Below, in pieces: positions 52,984 to 61,477 of a stretch of DNA of 64,000 bases. Both the position numbers and the translations under genes were made by a program. Within the stretch, counting starts at the first letter, position 1. Each line of letters opens with the position of its first letter. The notes below the pieces were generated by a model. It saw only the letters and a list, made by a program, of their open reading frames with translations. It did no database searches and had not been told where the DNA came from. Location of the stretch: positions 1-64,000 of the forward strand of contig ACOK01000099.1 of the NCBI GenBank assembly GCA_000174895.1, read 5' to 3'. This stretch comes from Ruminococcus flavefaciens FD-1 (lineage in GTDB: Bacteria; Bacillota; Clostridia; Oscillospirales; Ruminococcaceae).

Positions 52984-53889
52984 TCACACCTGTTTTTTCA
53001 GAAGTTCAGCTTTACGCTCTGCTGCAAGCTTTTTGTTTTCCTCTATCTTTTCCTTGATAAGGGATTCTTTTTCCGTCAGGAAATCGCTGTCAAAGACACA
53101 CGAGAGTGATATATCATCCTCTGTACCATAGCGTGATCTCTTGGTCAGGTTATTCACTATCACCTGTCTGAAAGCATCGAGGTTAGTGAGCTGACCTGTG
53201 ATTATCGTATGATAATCGAGGAAATCATACTCGCTTCCGAAAGAGGTATAGAGACCATCGGTGGAAGCATACATTGCGATGAGATGCTTTTTATCCGTAT
53301 AGAAGCTGCTGAACATGGTAGCAGCATTCGAGTTACAGATAGATGCTGTCACATTAGCGGGAGCAGATTCATTATACTCCATTGGCATTACTGCCTTTCC
53401 GTCGTCAAAGAGAGCAACGAGAGAACCGTCGCCTATCTGAACTCCGAAAGTGAATTTCTTTCCTGCAACTGCAGCGATAAGGGTCGAGCCGTAGTATGAC
53501 TCGGGAAGGATCTTTTCAAATTCTTCATCCGTGAACTTGCTCTTCTCCTCTGCTGTAACAGGGTTTTCTTTCAGGTGCTTTTCCACCTTGTTATTCCAGT
53601 TTGCGATTATCTGCTTTTCTATATTCCTGAGGATCATCTTGTGGTTCTTGGGGAAATTTTCCTCGAACTGTTCGGGATCCTCATAGAATCTTTCTATAGC
53701 TTCGATAGTCGATTCCACAGCATATTTTGAACCGATATGGCTTCTGAAGTGTTTTTTGCTTCCATGGCCGTCTGCGACCACGGCAACAGCGTAGTGATCG
53801 GTCACCTTATATGCTGAACTGTCCTGGCATACCAGACCTGTCTTCTCATGGCTTGCGCCCATGACAGAGTGGCTGAAACCGTTGAACAT
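52984..53889 (-). CDS. PP2C-type protein phosphatase of the TerY-P-like operon
   Basis: 301 aa Ser/Thr phosphatase, cytosolic. Metal-binding motifs are present: VVADGHGSKKH, YGSTLIAAV, QIGDGSLVALF, YASTDGLYTS and GTEDDISLSCVFD. A long insertion at about 70-125 and a charged helical C-terminus are extra. Start at 53889 after AAGGAGG. Flanked by the vWA gene (67-base gap) and the deaminase-like gene. It probably reverses phosphorylation by the linked kinase. Confidence 0.9.
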   Translation of the reverse strand: MFNGFSHSVMGASHEKTGLVCQDSSAYKVTDHYAVAVVADGHGSKKHFRSHIGSKYAVESTIEAIERFYEDPEQFEENFPKNHKMILRNIEKQIIANWNNKVEKHLKENPVTAEEKSKFTDEEFEKILPESYYGSTLIAAVAGKKFTFGVQIGDGSLVALFDDGKAVMPMEYNESAPANVTASICNSNAATMFSSFYTDKKHLIAMYASTDGLYTSFGSEYDFLDYHTIITGQLTNLDAFRQVIVNNLTKRSRYGTEDDISLSCVFDSDFLTEKESLIKEKIEENKKLAAERKAELLKKQV

Positions 53890-53956
53890 ACTGATCCGTC
53901 CTCCTTCCATATGTTTAGTAAAAGCATACAGCCCCGTGCTGTATACTCAGGCTGCA

Positions 53957-54814
53957 TTACCAGCCTGTATCGAAGGGAACGTCGCTTTCCTCCACCTGGC
54001 TGCCGACCAGTTCCTGGATCTGCTGACCGAGGAGCTTCTGCTTTGCCGCAAAAACGTCCTCTTCGCCGATCTCACGGCCTGTATCGTCTGAGAGAGTCAT
54101 ACTCTTGCTGCCGATCTGTGAAGAAGTTACAGCGATGATCTTGATCATCTGAGCCAGCTGTCCGCCTGAGTAAGCATGAACAACAGTGTCCTTTGAGCCT
54201 GTGAACTCAGCGAGAACATCGTCGTTAGCCTCGTTGCCTATACCAAGAGCTGCCTTGAGGCCGAACTTGTACCAGCTGTTTGACTGAAGTTCCTTGAGGC
54301 CTTCCCTGTAGTCATCCGATGGATAACCGTCAGTCATGAGGAAGATAACGGGAGCGAATGAGAGCGAAGGCGAATTGAGGAAGCTGTTTCTGGACATTCT
54401 GAGGGAAAGTTCCTTGAAAGCAGCGCCCATGCTTGTAACGCCGTTAGCTCTGAGTCGTGCCCACTCAAAGTCTTCGATCGGGATAGGTGTGGAATACATC
54501 CATCTTACGTCTGTTGAGAATGTGAGAACAGCAACCTTTACCTCGGTATCAGCCTCACCTACTCTTCTGATCTCAGGGATAAGCTCTTCCATAACGGTGT
54601 TGAGCTCGCCCATCTTCTTGCCTTTCATACTTCCCGATGTATCTATCAGGAAGAAGATAACAAGGCTCTTTCTTGAAACGCCGGTCGCACTGAGGGGATC
54701 GTCGTCGAAATCAAGCGAATTGTCAAGCTGCGTATTCTCTTTAGCAGCCGAAACAGCTTCAAAGCCGTCTAACGCACCATTCATGGCAGCGTCTGTAATT
54801 TTTTCATTGCTCAT
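53957..54814 (-). CDS. vWA-domain protein (TerY-like)
   Basis: 285 aa. vWA domain at about residues 40-225 with an intact metal site (LIDTSGSMKGKKMGELNTVM; TSMGAAF; LMTDGYPSDDY). An acidic N-terminus and a C-terminal helical tail with ASN-like SSQIGSKSMTLSDDTGREIG are present. No signal peptide. TerY proteins occur with a PP2C phosphatase and a kinase in tellurium-resistance-type stress systems (Ter); gene order here fits. Start at 54814 after AAGGAAG. Confidence 0.9.
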   Translation of the reverse strand: MSNEKITDAAMNGALDGFEAVSAAKENTQLDNSLDFDDDPLSATGVSRKSLVIFFLIDTSGSMKGKKMGELNTVMEELIPEIRRVGEADTEVKVAVLTFSTDVRWMYSTPIPIEDFEWARLRANGVTSMGAAFKELSLRMSRNSFLNSPSLSFAPVIFLMTDGYPSDDYREGLKELQSNSWYKFGLKAALGIGNEANDDVLAEFTGSKDTVVHAYSGGQLAQMIKIIAVTSSQIGSKSMTLSDDTGREIGEEDVFAAKQKLLGQQIQELVGSQVEESDVPFDTGW

Positions 54815-54865
54815 AATAATACTTCCTTTCAGTATATTGCTGAATAACAAAATGCTGTATTATGG

Positions 54866-56209
54866 TTATATTTTTGCCGTTATACCGCCGAAATCTATCT
54901 CGAGCCCCTGCCAGATGGGGAAGCCCTTTCCGGGCGATATATCATAAAAAGTGCCGTCGGGCATCTTTGCCTTCCATGTTCTTTCAGAGCAGTTCTTGAT
55001 ACCGAGAACGCCGGGCTTGAGTTTATTTTCCACAAGCTCGCCTGCGACGGTAGTGAAATCGTCGGATTCCGGTGTTATCTCGCATTCATAGAACTTACAG
55101 CCGAGGTAAAGCGGCATACGTGATTCTCTGTTGCTGAATCCGAGAGTTGCGAACTCCATACCGCATTTCGGGCATTTGAAAGTTTTTTCGTTGGGCTGAA
55201 CGAACATTGAGGTGAAGTTTGTTCTGCCGCAGCCGCACATGATTATCTCAGAGCGGAGGCGTATGAAGAGCTTCTGCCATTCGTTCTCGATGATACGCTT
55301 TGCAGGCTCATCGATACCCGTTGTAAAGGAGCGGATGAACGCATCCTTGATGTAATCGGGGTAAATTCTCCAGAACTTGATAACGTTGTCATGAATGCCT
55401 CTTACTGGTCTGTTTGAAGCGTCATTTGGGTCATAAACGAATATAGCGTTCTGACCGTAGTGCTTGAGTTCTGAAGCCTCGGTAAGGCAGACATCACGAA
55501 CGACCTTTTCGCCTTCCATGGGGTCGCCTCTGAAGAGCAGCTTGAAGAGCACGACAGCGAGGGAATACTTATCTGTCTGCACATTAGGCTGCGCAATGCC
55601 TCTTACGACTTCGGGCGCCATATATCCCGGCTTACCGCCGATTCCGAAGTTGCTTCCGTCAGGAGCGATATTATCACAGTCGCAGACGAGAACTGCGCCT
55701 GTGTTGACGTTGATGAAGAAACCGCCGTCGTTAAGGTCCTGGTAGCTCTTACCTGCACGGTGGAGCTGACGGAAAGCGTTTACTATGTTTATTACCGCAG
55801 TGATCATAGCGGTCAGGCTGGTGAATTTAACGTCTCTCTTTACAGCGTGGCCTGTAAGAGGATCTATCTCCAGCTTGTAGGTATTGAGGATATCCACGAA
55901 GGAATCGAAGCCTTCGGGCTTCAGTTCCATGATGTAGCCGAATGTACCGTCCTCAGCCTCTTTGGTAAGGTACTTTGGCCACAGGAATTTATTGCTTGGA
56001 GGACCGTCGTTGATATTGGTCTCGAGATTCTTGCGGAAAGCCTTTGGCTTCTTCATCTTATCGATGTCGTACCATTTCAGCGCCCATTTCATACCGTTGA
56101 AGCGAACAAGGTAAACAGTACCCTGACCACCGCTGCCGATAACGCTGAGCACCTGCGCTTTACCGCCGAATTCCATCTCAACTTCCTGTCCTATTTCGAG
56201 CTCAACCAT
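54866..56209 (-). CDS. Ser/Thr protein kinase with C-terminal zinc ribbon
   Basis: 447 aa. Kinase domain at about 10-290: glycine loop GSGGQGTVYLV, ATP Lys in WALKWYDIDK, catalytic segment YQDLNDGGFFINVNTG in place of HRDLKPxN, metal Asp in VCDCDN in place of DFG, then GKPGYMAPEVVRG and DKYSLAVVLFKLL. The atypical loop is what I would expect of the kinases in TerY-P triads. A zinc ribbon (CGCGRTN..KCPKCG) and a small beta domain (WKAKMPDGTFYDISPGKGFP) follow. Cytosolic. Likely active, since Lys and both Asp residues remain. Confidence 0.9.
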   Translation of the reverse strand: MVELEIGQEVEMEFGGKAQVLSVIGSGGQGTVYLVRFNGMKWALKWYDIDKMKKPKAFRKNLETNINDGPPSNKFLWPKYLTKEAEDGTFGYIMELKPEGFDSFVDILNTYKLEIDPLTGHAVKRDVKFTSLTAMITAVINIVNAFRQLHRAGKSYQDLNDGGFFINVNTGAVLVCDCDNIAPDGSNFGIGGKPGYMAPEVVRGIAQPNVQTDKYSLAVVLFKLLFRGDPMEGEKVVRDVCLTEASELKHYGQNAIFVYDPNDASNRPVRGIHDNVIKFWRIYPDYIKDAFIRSFTTGIDEPAKRIIENEWQKLFIRLRSEIIMCGCGRTNFTSMFVQPNEKTFKCPKCGMEFATLGFSNRESRMPLYLGCKFYECEITPESDDFTTVAGELVENKLKPGVLGIKNCSERTWKAKMPDGTFYDISPGKGFPIWQGLEIDFGGITAKI

Positions 56210-56239
56210 CTGTTATCATCCTTTCTTCCACACTCGTTC

Positions 56240-57280
56240 TCATACCTCTAAGGCAGAGCTGACGATAACGCAGTTCATGCCTGTAGCGAGACAATACTTA
56301 TGTACGTATGAGTTTTCTATACAGTATATTGTAAGATTCGGGCAATAGGAGAAAGCGTTTTTGTCGATAAATTTCACGCTTTCGGGGAGGAAAAGCTTTC
56401 TCAGCTTATCGCAGCCCGAGAATGCCTCTGCACCTATACTGCTGACGCTGTCCGGTATCTCGATGACTTCCAGACTTGTGCAGAAAGAGAAGGTGCTGTC
56501 TTCTATTTCGAGAACGCCGTTAGGGATCTTTACGACTGCCAGATTCTGGCACTGGCTGAAAGCGCCCTGCTTGATAAGCTTGAGGTTTTCAGGGAGTTCA
56601 AGTCCTCTGAGTCTCTTGCATGAAGAGAAGCAGTACTCGCCGATAGCAACGAGAGTTGACGGGAGCTTGATAGTCCTGAGCGAACCGTATTTATCAAAGG
56701 TGAAGGCCTCCAGCTTCGTATAGCCCTCCGGGATAGTGATATTGCCCGAAAGGATGAACTTACGTGCATTTCTCGGAGTGAACACCTTATCGTTGACATC
56801 GAGGCGGGTGTTCTTCTTTTCGTCTTCCTCATCCTGACCCTCATCATCTCCGGGGAGCACTTTCATCGGAGATTCATAAGGCCAGCCAAGCATATATGTA
56901 AAGCAGGCAAGAACGAACTCGGCAGCATTTTCGGCAAGGAACATATCGCCTACGAGGAAGCTCCTCGCCTTCATGACAGCCAGTTCCCTGTTGTCATTTC
57001 TGCTCTCTTCGAGCAATACCTTAAGCACGCCCGAACGATACATATTAATAAGAAGACGCCTTTCCTTTGAATGATCGGGAACGTGATCGCTGAGCAGACC
57101 GATGAACTTATCGATATCCACCACTGCCCAGGGGCCGTTTTCCACGATTATTGCTCTGAGTTCACTCTGGAACTCCATAGTATTGTCAAACCCCTCCACA
57201 TTCTGCGGGACGGGAGCGCCGCACTCAGGGCATGATATCATTTCCACGCCTGTTTCGGCACCGCACTTTTCGCATTGCAT
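56240..57280 (-). CDS. Zinc-ribbon protein with BspA-type leucine-rich repeats
   Basis: 346 aa, no signal peptide. Zinc ribbon MQCEKCGAETGVEMISCPEC, a helical domain (about 35-150), an acidic spacer, then about six LRR_5 repeats (IPEGYTKLEAFTFDKYGSLR; LPSTLVAIGEYCFSSCKRLR; IPDSVSSIGAEAFSGCDKLR). Most BspA-like repeats are extracellular, but this one has no export signal and heads an operon with cytosolic kinase and phosphatase, suggesting a scaffold or target. Strong AGGAGGGG site, 30 bases before the kinase gene. Confidence 0.85.
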   Translation of the reverse strand: MQCEKCGAETGVEMISCPECGAPVPQNVEGFDNTMEFQSELRAIIVENGPWAVVDIDKFIGLLSDHVPDHSKERRLLINMYRSGVLKVLLEESRNDNRELAVMKARSFLVGDMFLAENAAEFVLACFTYMLGWPYESPMKVLPGDDEGQDEEDEKKNTRLDVNDKVFTPRNARKFILSGNITIPEGYTKLEAFTFDKYGSLRTIKLPSTLVAIGEYCFSSCKRLRGLELPENLKLIKQGAFSQCQNLAVVKIPNGVLEIEDSTFSFCTSLEVIEIPDSVSSIGAEAFSGCDKLRKLFLPESVKFIDKNAFSYCPNLTIYCIENSYVHKYCLATGMNCVIVSSALEV

Positions 57281-57364
57281 TTTTACCCCTCCTGACTTTA
57301 ATTACTGCTGCATTGATAAATTAATATATTTTAACATTGAAACAGCGTGTATTTGTCAACTTTA

Positions 57365-57393
57365 AGTATATCACTTTTTAAAACCGATGTCAA
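57365..57393 (-). promoter_or_regulatory. Promoter of the TerY-P-like operon
   Basis: Minus strand: TTGACA (57388-57393), 17-bp spacer, TATACT (57365-57370), 85 bases before the LRR start codon. The rest of 57281-57620 is AT-rich with no gene. Confidence 0.75.
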
Positions 57394-57620
57394 GAAAAAA
57401 GTATCAAAAACCTGTGACAAGTCTATTAAATTTTATATACAGCTCCCATAGAATATATATCGGGGCAGTGTTCATCACTTTACGAAAAACAGCATTTTTC
57501 AATTATACAATCTGTAAAATCCCGGAAGTGAATTAATTATCGTATACCATCTATTAATTATGCACATAAAATCTTTAAAATTATTGGTGATTACGTAAGA
57601 CTTTTATTCACAGATTCTTG

Positions 57621-57649
57621 TTGAAATTTTGATGAGTTTGTGTTAAAAT
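57621..57649 (+). promoter_or_regulatory. Promoter of the binding-protein/GGDEF pair
   Basis: TTGAAA (57621-57626), 17-bp spacer, TAAAAT (57644-57649); AAGGAGG follows at 57676-57682. Confidence 0.7.
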
Positions 57650-57694
57650 AAATCATGGACATTAATTTAATATCCAAGGAGGTAATTATTTAAC

Positions 57695-59182
57695 ATGAAA
57701 AAATTCAAAAGTAAAAACGTGTTGGGCAGATTAAGTGCAGCAGCACTTTCTCTTTCCCTCCTTTCCGCAGCTACTTCATGCGGAAAAGCACAGCAGCAGC
57801 AAGGCAATAACACCTCTTCCAAGCCGGGCAGGATCATGGTCATAGGCAAGGCCGATCCCACTAAGGAGACCTTCTGGGAAGACGTAGGAAAAGGCGTGAC
57901 CGCCGCAGGAAGCGAACTCAACTGCAAGGTCGATTACAAATGCGCCGAGGACGACAGCGATATTGAAACACAGAGAAAATATGTCCAGGAAGCCATCGAG
58001 AAAAGCTACGATGCTATCGTTATCGCCCCCAACAGCCGTGATGAGATCAATGACCTTTTCATGGATGCAGTTGACAAGGGCATCAAGGTGCTCACCATCG
58101 ATTCAATGAGTGACTATGAAGGCATCTCATGTGCTATCAGCTCCTCCGACTCTGCCGCAGGTACGATCGCCGGAACAGAAGCCGCAAGACTCCTCAAATC
58201 TCAGGTAGGCAAGATCGCAGGTGTCGGAAAGATCGCTATTATCGGCAGCACATCAAGCACAGCTGAAGTTCGTATAGGCGCTTTCAAAACAGCCTTCAGC
58301 CTGCTTGCACTTAACGACGTAAAGAATCCTTCATACGCACAGCAGCAGGCTGCTGCTCAGGAGGAAAACGGCGAAGAGGAAGAACTCATCGACCCTTCAG
58401 AGGCTGCTCAGAAGGCTGCACAGGAAGCCAAGGCAAGAGGCGAAGACCCCGACAAGGCTGCAAGAGCTGCCGCTGCTGAAGCTGCAAAGAAGCTTGAAGA
58501 GGCTTCCGCAAAGAAGGCTGCCGCTGCTGCCGAAGCTCAGGCTGAGGCTCAGACCGAAGAGGAAAAGGTCTCCGATGCTCAGGCTCTCGCTGAGATCAAC
58601 AACTCTTACTACATCGAAGCAGACAGATGCGTTACCTACATGGAGGCTTACAACGCAGCAAAGAAACTGCTCGAAGACGAAAACAACGGTATCAAGGTAA
58701 TGTACGGCACCAGCACAAATACCACACAGGGTATCTGCCAGGCTGTAGAGGAAGCAGGCCTTGAGGATGATGTCATAGTTGTCGGATTCAACACAAGCCC
58801 GGCTCTCATCGACAAACTCAAATCAAATATCCTCGATGCTACTATCGTACAGAACCCTTACAACATCGGATATTTCAGCATTTCATACGCTAAGACCCTT
58901 ATCGAAGGCGATAAGGTACCATCTACTCTCGATACAGGCGTAACACTTGCAAATGCCGAAAATATCGATGATCCTTACATCCAGATACTTCTTTATCCTG
59001 ACAAGGAGATCGAGCTTCCCGAAGTCAAGAATCCTAATGAATCGGCAGGCGGCGGAAATTCAGCAGGCGGCCCTCCTGATGGCGTGACTACAGGCGGCGC
59101 TCCCGAAGGCGTAACAACAGGCGGTGCTCCCGAAGGCGCAGCAGACAGCGAGAACGCAGCAAGCAATGGAGGTAATCAGTAA
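57695..59182 (+). CDS. Sugar-binding lipoprotein (PBP1) with Ala/Glu-rich insertion
   Basis: 495 aa. Lipoprotein signal ending SAATSCGK (Cys about 29). Ribose/xylose-type binding fold: VIGKADPTKETFWEDVGKGV, DAIVIAPNSRDEINDLF, IGSTSSTAEVRIGAFKTAF, then VVGFNTSPALIDKLKSNILD. Between the two lobes (about 210-300) is an unusual coiled coil rich in Ala, Glu, Gln and Lys (AAQKAAQEAKARGEDPDKAA). The C-terminus has GGAPEGVTTGG repeats. No ABC transporter genes are linked. Instead, the stop codon overlaps the start of a membrane GGDEF protein, so it probably serves as its extracellular ligand sensor. Confidence 0.85.
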   Translation: MKKFKSKNVLGRLSAAALSLSLLSAATSCGKAQQQQGNNTSSKPGRIMVIGKADPTKETFWEDVGKGVTAAGSELNCKVDYKCAEDDSDIETQRKYVQEAIEKSYDAIVIAPNSRDEINDLFMDAVDKGIKVLTIDSMSDYEGISCAISSSDSAAGTIAGTEAARLLKSQVGKIAGVGKIAIIGSTSSTAEVRIGAFKTAFSLLALNDVKNPSYAQQQAAAQEENGEEEELIDPSEAAQKAAQEAKARGEDPDKAARAAAAEAAKKLEEASAKKAAAAAEAQAEAQTEEEKVSDAQALAEINNSYYIEADRCVTYMEAYNAAKKLLEDENNGIKVMYGTSTNTTQGICQAVEEAGLEDDVIVVGFNTSPALIDKLKSNILDATIVQNPYNIGYFSISYAKTLIEGDKVPSTLDTGVTLANAENIDDPYIQILLYPDKEIELPEVKNPNESAGGGNSAGGPPDGVTTGGAPEGVTTGGAPEGAADSENAASNGGNQ

Positions 59183-60403
59183 TGGCAAGAGATTTAGATA
59201 ACAACAACAATAATGGTAAATCTTTACCATATATCATGGCCGGTATTTTACTTGCAGTCATCATGATAATCAACCTTATCCTCGTTAATTACTACAACAG
59301 CAAAACTGCACTTATAACTGCAAGTATTTCACGTATGCAGGGCGGTACATCAACCATCCTCAGCCAGCTTAACGAGATCAACCTCAAAACCCTCCAGATG
59401 GTAGCAGGTTCAGAGGATAACAAGGCTATCCTCGCAGATATCGCAAACTATAACTACAACACCATCAAGAGCAATGAGGGTATGATCACCCACTTCAACG
59501 AGCTCCCTGAAGAAGCAGTTGCACGTTACAAGAGATCTACAGACCTCATCGACATCTACTTCGCTAAGCTCCAGCCCCTCGGCCATAAGTGGGATAACGA
59601 CCCTACCAGCACTCAGTCATCAATGAGAAACGAGTACAACCGTGAGCTTTACCCTTACTACGTAACAGCTTCCGAAATGCTGAAGGCTACTTCAACTATC
59701 ATCGGTGCAGAAGCAAACCAGAAGAGAGCTCAGGGTCAAAAAATGTTCTTCGTCGTTGAGGGCATCATGGCAGCCATGCTCGTTATCTCCGAGATCGGTA
59801 TCTTCCTCGCAGGCAGAATGGCCAAGAAGTCAAGAGAGACCATCGCCGAGCGTGAAAAGAACCTTGCAGAGGTCGACGCAAAGCTCAAGAATACACGTCA
59901 GAAGGCCAGCGACCTTGCTGTTACCAATATCCTTACAGGTATGAAGAACCGTTATGCCCTTGATGAGGATATCACCGACAGACTGGAAACAGACCGCTTC
60001 AATATCGCTGTATTCGACCTTGATAACTTCCGTTCTATCAACGATACCTACGGCTACGACTTCGGTGACGAATATCTGGCCGCTATCGCTGAACAGCTCA
60101 AGGAACAGTTCAGCAGCTTCGCTGAGATCTACAACATCACAGGTAACGAATTCTGCTTCCATGTTCAACAGAGACATATGCGAGAATCAGGCTATGGCTC
60201 ACGCTCAGAAGATACAGGCAGTTATGAGCAGCCCTTACAACGTAATGAACCTTACAGTTCAACTCACCTGCTCAGGTGCCGTTTACCACTATCTCCCGGG
60301 CGACTGCCTCAATGTTAACTCACTCCTCGTTAAGCTTGATACACCTATGAGAAGCGTTAAGATGAACGGCGGTAACTCGATAACTTCTGGTATGAACATC
60401 TGA
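59182..60403 (+). CDS. Membrane sensor with degenerate GGDEF domain, frameshifted
   Basis: As sequenced, the frame ends at 60318 (378 aa), but the last ~53 residues are nonsense. An extra C at 60159-60160 breaks the frame; the proper continuation (MFNRDICENQ to NSITSGMNI) lies in the next frame to 60403, giving about 406 aa. Domains: TM1 (about 15-36), extracellular helical sensor (about 38-190), TM2 (FFVVEGIMAAMLVISEIGIF), coiled coil, then GGDEF (TNILTGMKNRYALDEDITDR; FDLDNFRSINDTYGYDFGDE). The signature reads TGNEF in place of GGDEF, so cyclase activity is doubtful. Translationally coupled to the binding protein. Confidence 0.8.
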
Positions 60404-60420
60404 TATAACAGCTGTCAGAG

Positions 60421-60450
60421 CAGCATTCCCGATAAGCGTCGGGAATGCTG
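60421..60450 (+). terminator. Terminator after the GGDEF gene
   Basis: CAGCATTCCCGA-TAAGCG-TCGGGAATGCTG followed by GTTTTC. Confidence 0.85.
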
Positions 60451-60492
60451 GTTTTCTATGATCAATAATCACTATATCTTCTCTATTCTCGG

Positions 60493-60521
60493 TTGACTTT
60501 TTCTCTGTCATGAAGTATAAT
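60493..60521 (+). promoter_or_regulatory. Promoter of smpB
   Basis: TTGACT (60493-60498), 17-bp spacer, TATAAT (60516-60521); GGAGG follows at 60541-60545 and ATG at 60554. Confidence 0.75.
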
Positions 60522-60553
60522 AAAATCAGAAATCACTTACGGAGGAAATACGT

Positions 60554-61019
60554 ATGCGCACAATAGGTAATAAACCTATCTCTGAAAACCGAAAAGCCCG
60601 CCATGAATACTTCGTTCTCGAATCGCTATGAGGCTGGTATAAAGGTGGTCGGCACTGAGCTAAAGTCTATCCGTCAGGGCGGTGTAAACCTGAAAGACTC
60701 ATGGTGCTCCATAGACGGCGGCGAGCTTTTTGTCCGTGGTATGCATATCTCCCCTTACGAAAAGGGCAATATCTTCAACCGTGACCCTCTCAGAAAAAGG
60801 AAGCTGCTCATGCACAAGCGTGAGATAAACAAGCTGTTCGGCACTGTCAAGCAGGACGGTCTTTCACTCATTCCGCTGAGTATCTACTTCAAGGATTCAA
60901 GAGTGAAAATGCAGGTGGGGCTCTGCAAGGGTAAGAAGCTCTACGACAAACGTGCCGACGCCGCTAAGCGTGACGCTAAACGTGAGATAGACCGCAATAT
61001 AAAATCAAGAAATCAGTGA
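60554..61019 (+). CDS. smpB: SsrA-binding protein SmpB, frameshifted
   Basis: Binds tmRNA and delivers it to stalled ribosomes (trans-translation). The proper start is ATG 60554 (MRTIGNKPISENRKARHEYF, VLES), which meets a premature TGA one base out of frame. The conserved rest (YEAGIKVVGTELKSIRQGGV, NLKDSWCSIDGGELFVRGMH) is in the frame that opens at ATG 60603. An extra C at about 60626 (TCG-C-TAT) explains this; without it SmpB would be about 154 aa and typical. SmpB is rarely dispensable, so a sequencing or assembly error is likely. Confidence 0.88.
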
Positions 61020-61029
61020 GGTTATCCCC

Positions 61030-61464
61030 ATGATAAGAGAAGCAGCAAAGAATGACCTTAACGGACTGCTGAAGCTTTATATGCAGCTCCACGATAACCC
61101 TTTTCCCGAGATCGATGAGAAACTGACTGCGCTGTGGGAAAAGATAATGAACGATCCCGACCACCATATAATAGTAGCCGAGGAAGACGGTATGATCGTA
61201 TCATCATGCGTCTGCGTCATTATCCCCAACCTTACAAGGGGGCAGCGTCCCTACGCCTTTATCGAGAATGTGATAACCGATGAGAAATGGCGCAAAAAAG
61301 GCCTTGCCACTGCTTGCCTCAACTATGCCCGTGATATCGCTGTAAACGAAAACTGCTACAAGATGATGCTCCTGACAGGCTCAAAGGAACAGTCCACCCT
61401 CGACTTCTATGAGCGTGCAGGGTATAATAAAAAAGATAAAACTGCCTTTATCCAATGGCTGTAA
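61030..61464 (+). CDS. GNAT family N-acetyltransferase
   Basis: 144 aa cytosolic acetyl-CoA-dependent acetyltransferase. GNAT fold with FIENVITDEKWRKKGLATAC (acetyl-CoA-binding R/Q-x-x-G-x-A loop) and GSKEQSTLDFYERAGYNKKD near the end. Substrate unknown. It follows smpB by 10 bases and precedes the S66 peptidase gene by 13 bases, so the genes form one transcript. Confidence 0.9.
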   Translation: MIREAAKNDLNGLLKLYMQLHDNPFPEIDEKLTALWEKIMNDPDHHIIVAEEDGMIVSSCVCVIIPNLTRGQRPYAFIENVITDEKWRKKGLATACLNYARDIAVNENCYKMMLLTGSKEQSTLDFYERAGYNKKDKTAFIQWL

Positions 61465-61477
61465 ACGGAGGTGCAAA

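Noticed and set aside
60161-60318. C-terminal 53 residues of the GGDEF protein as a real domain
   Set aside because: Arg/Ser/Pro-rich nonsense; the adjacent frame carries a sensible continuation.
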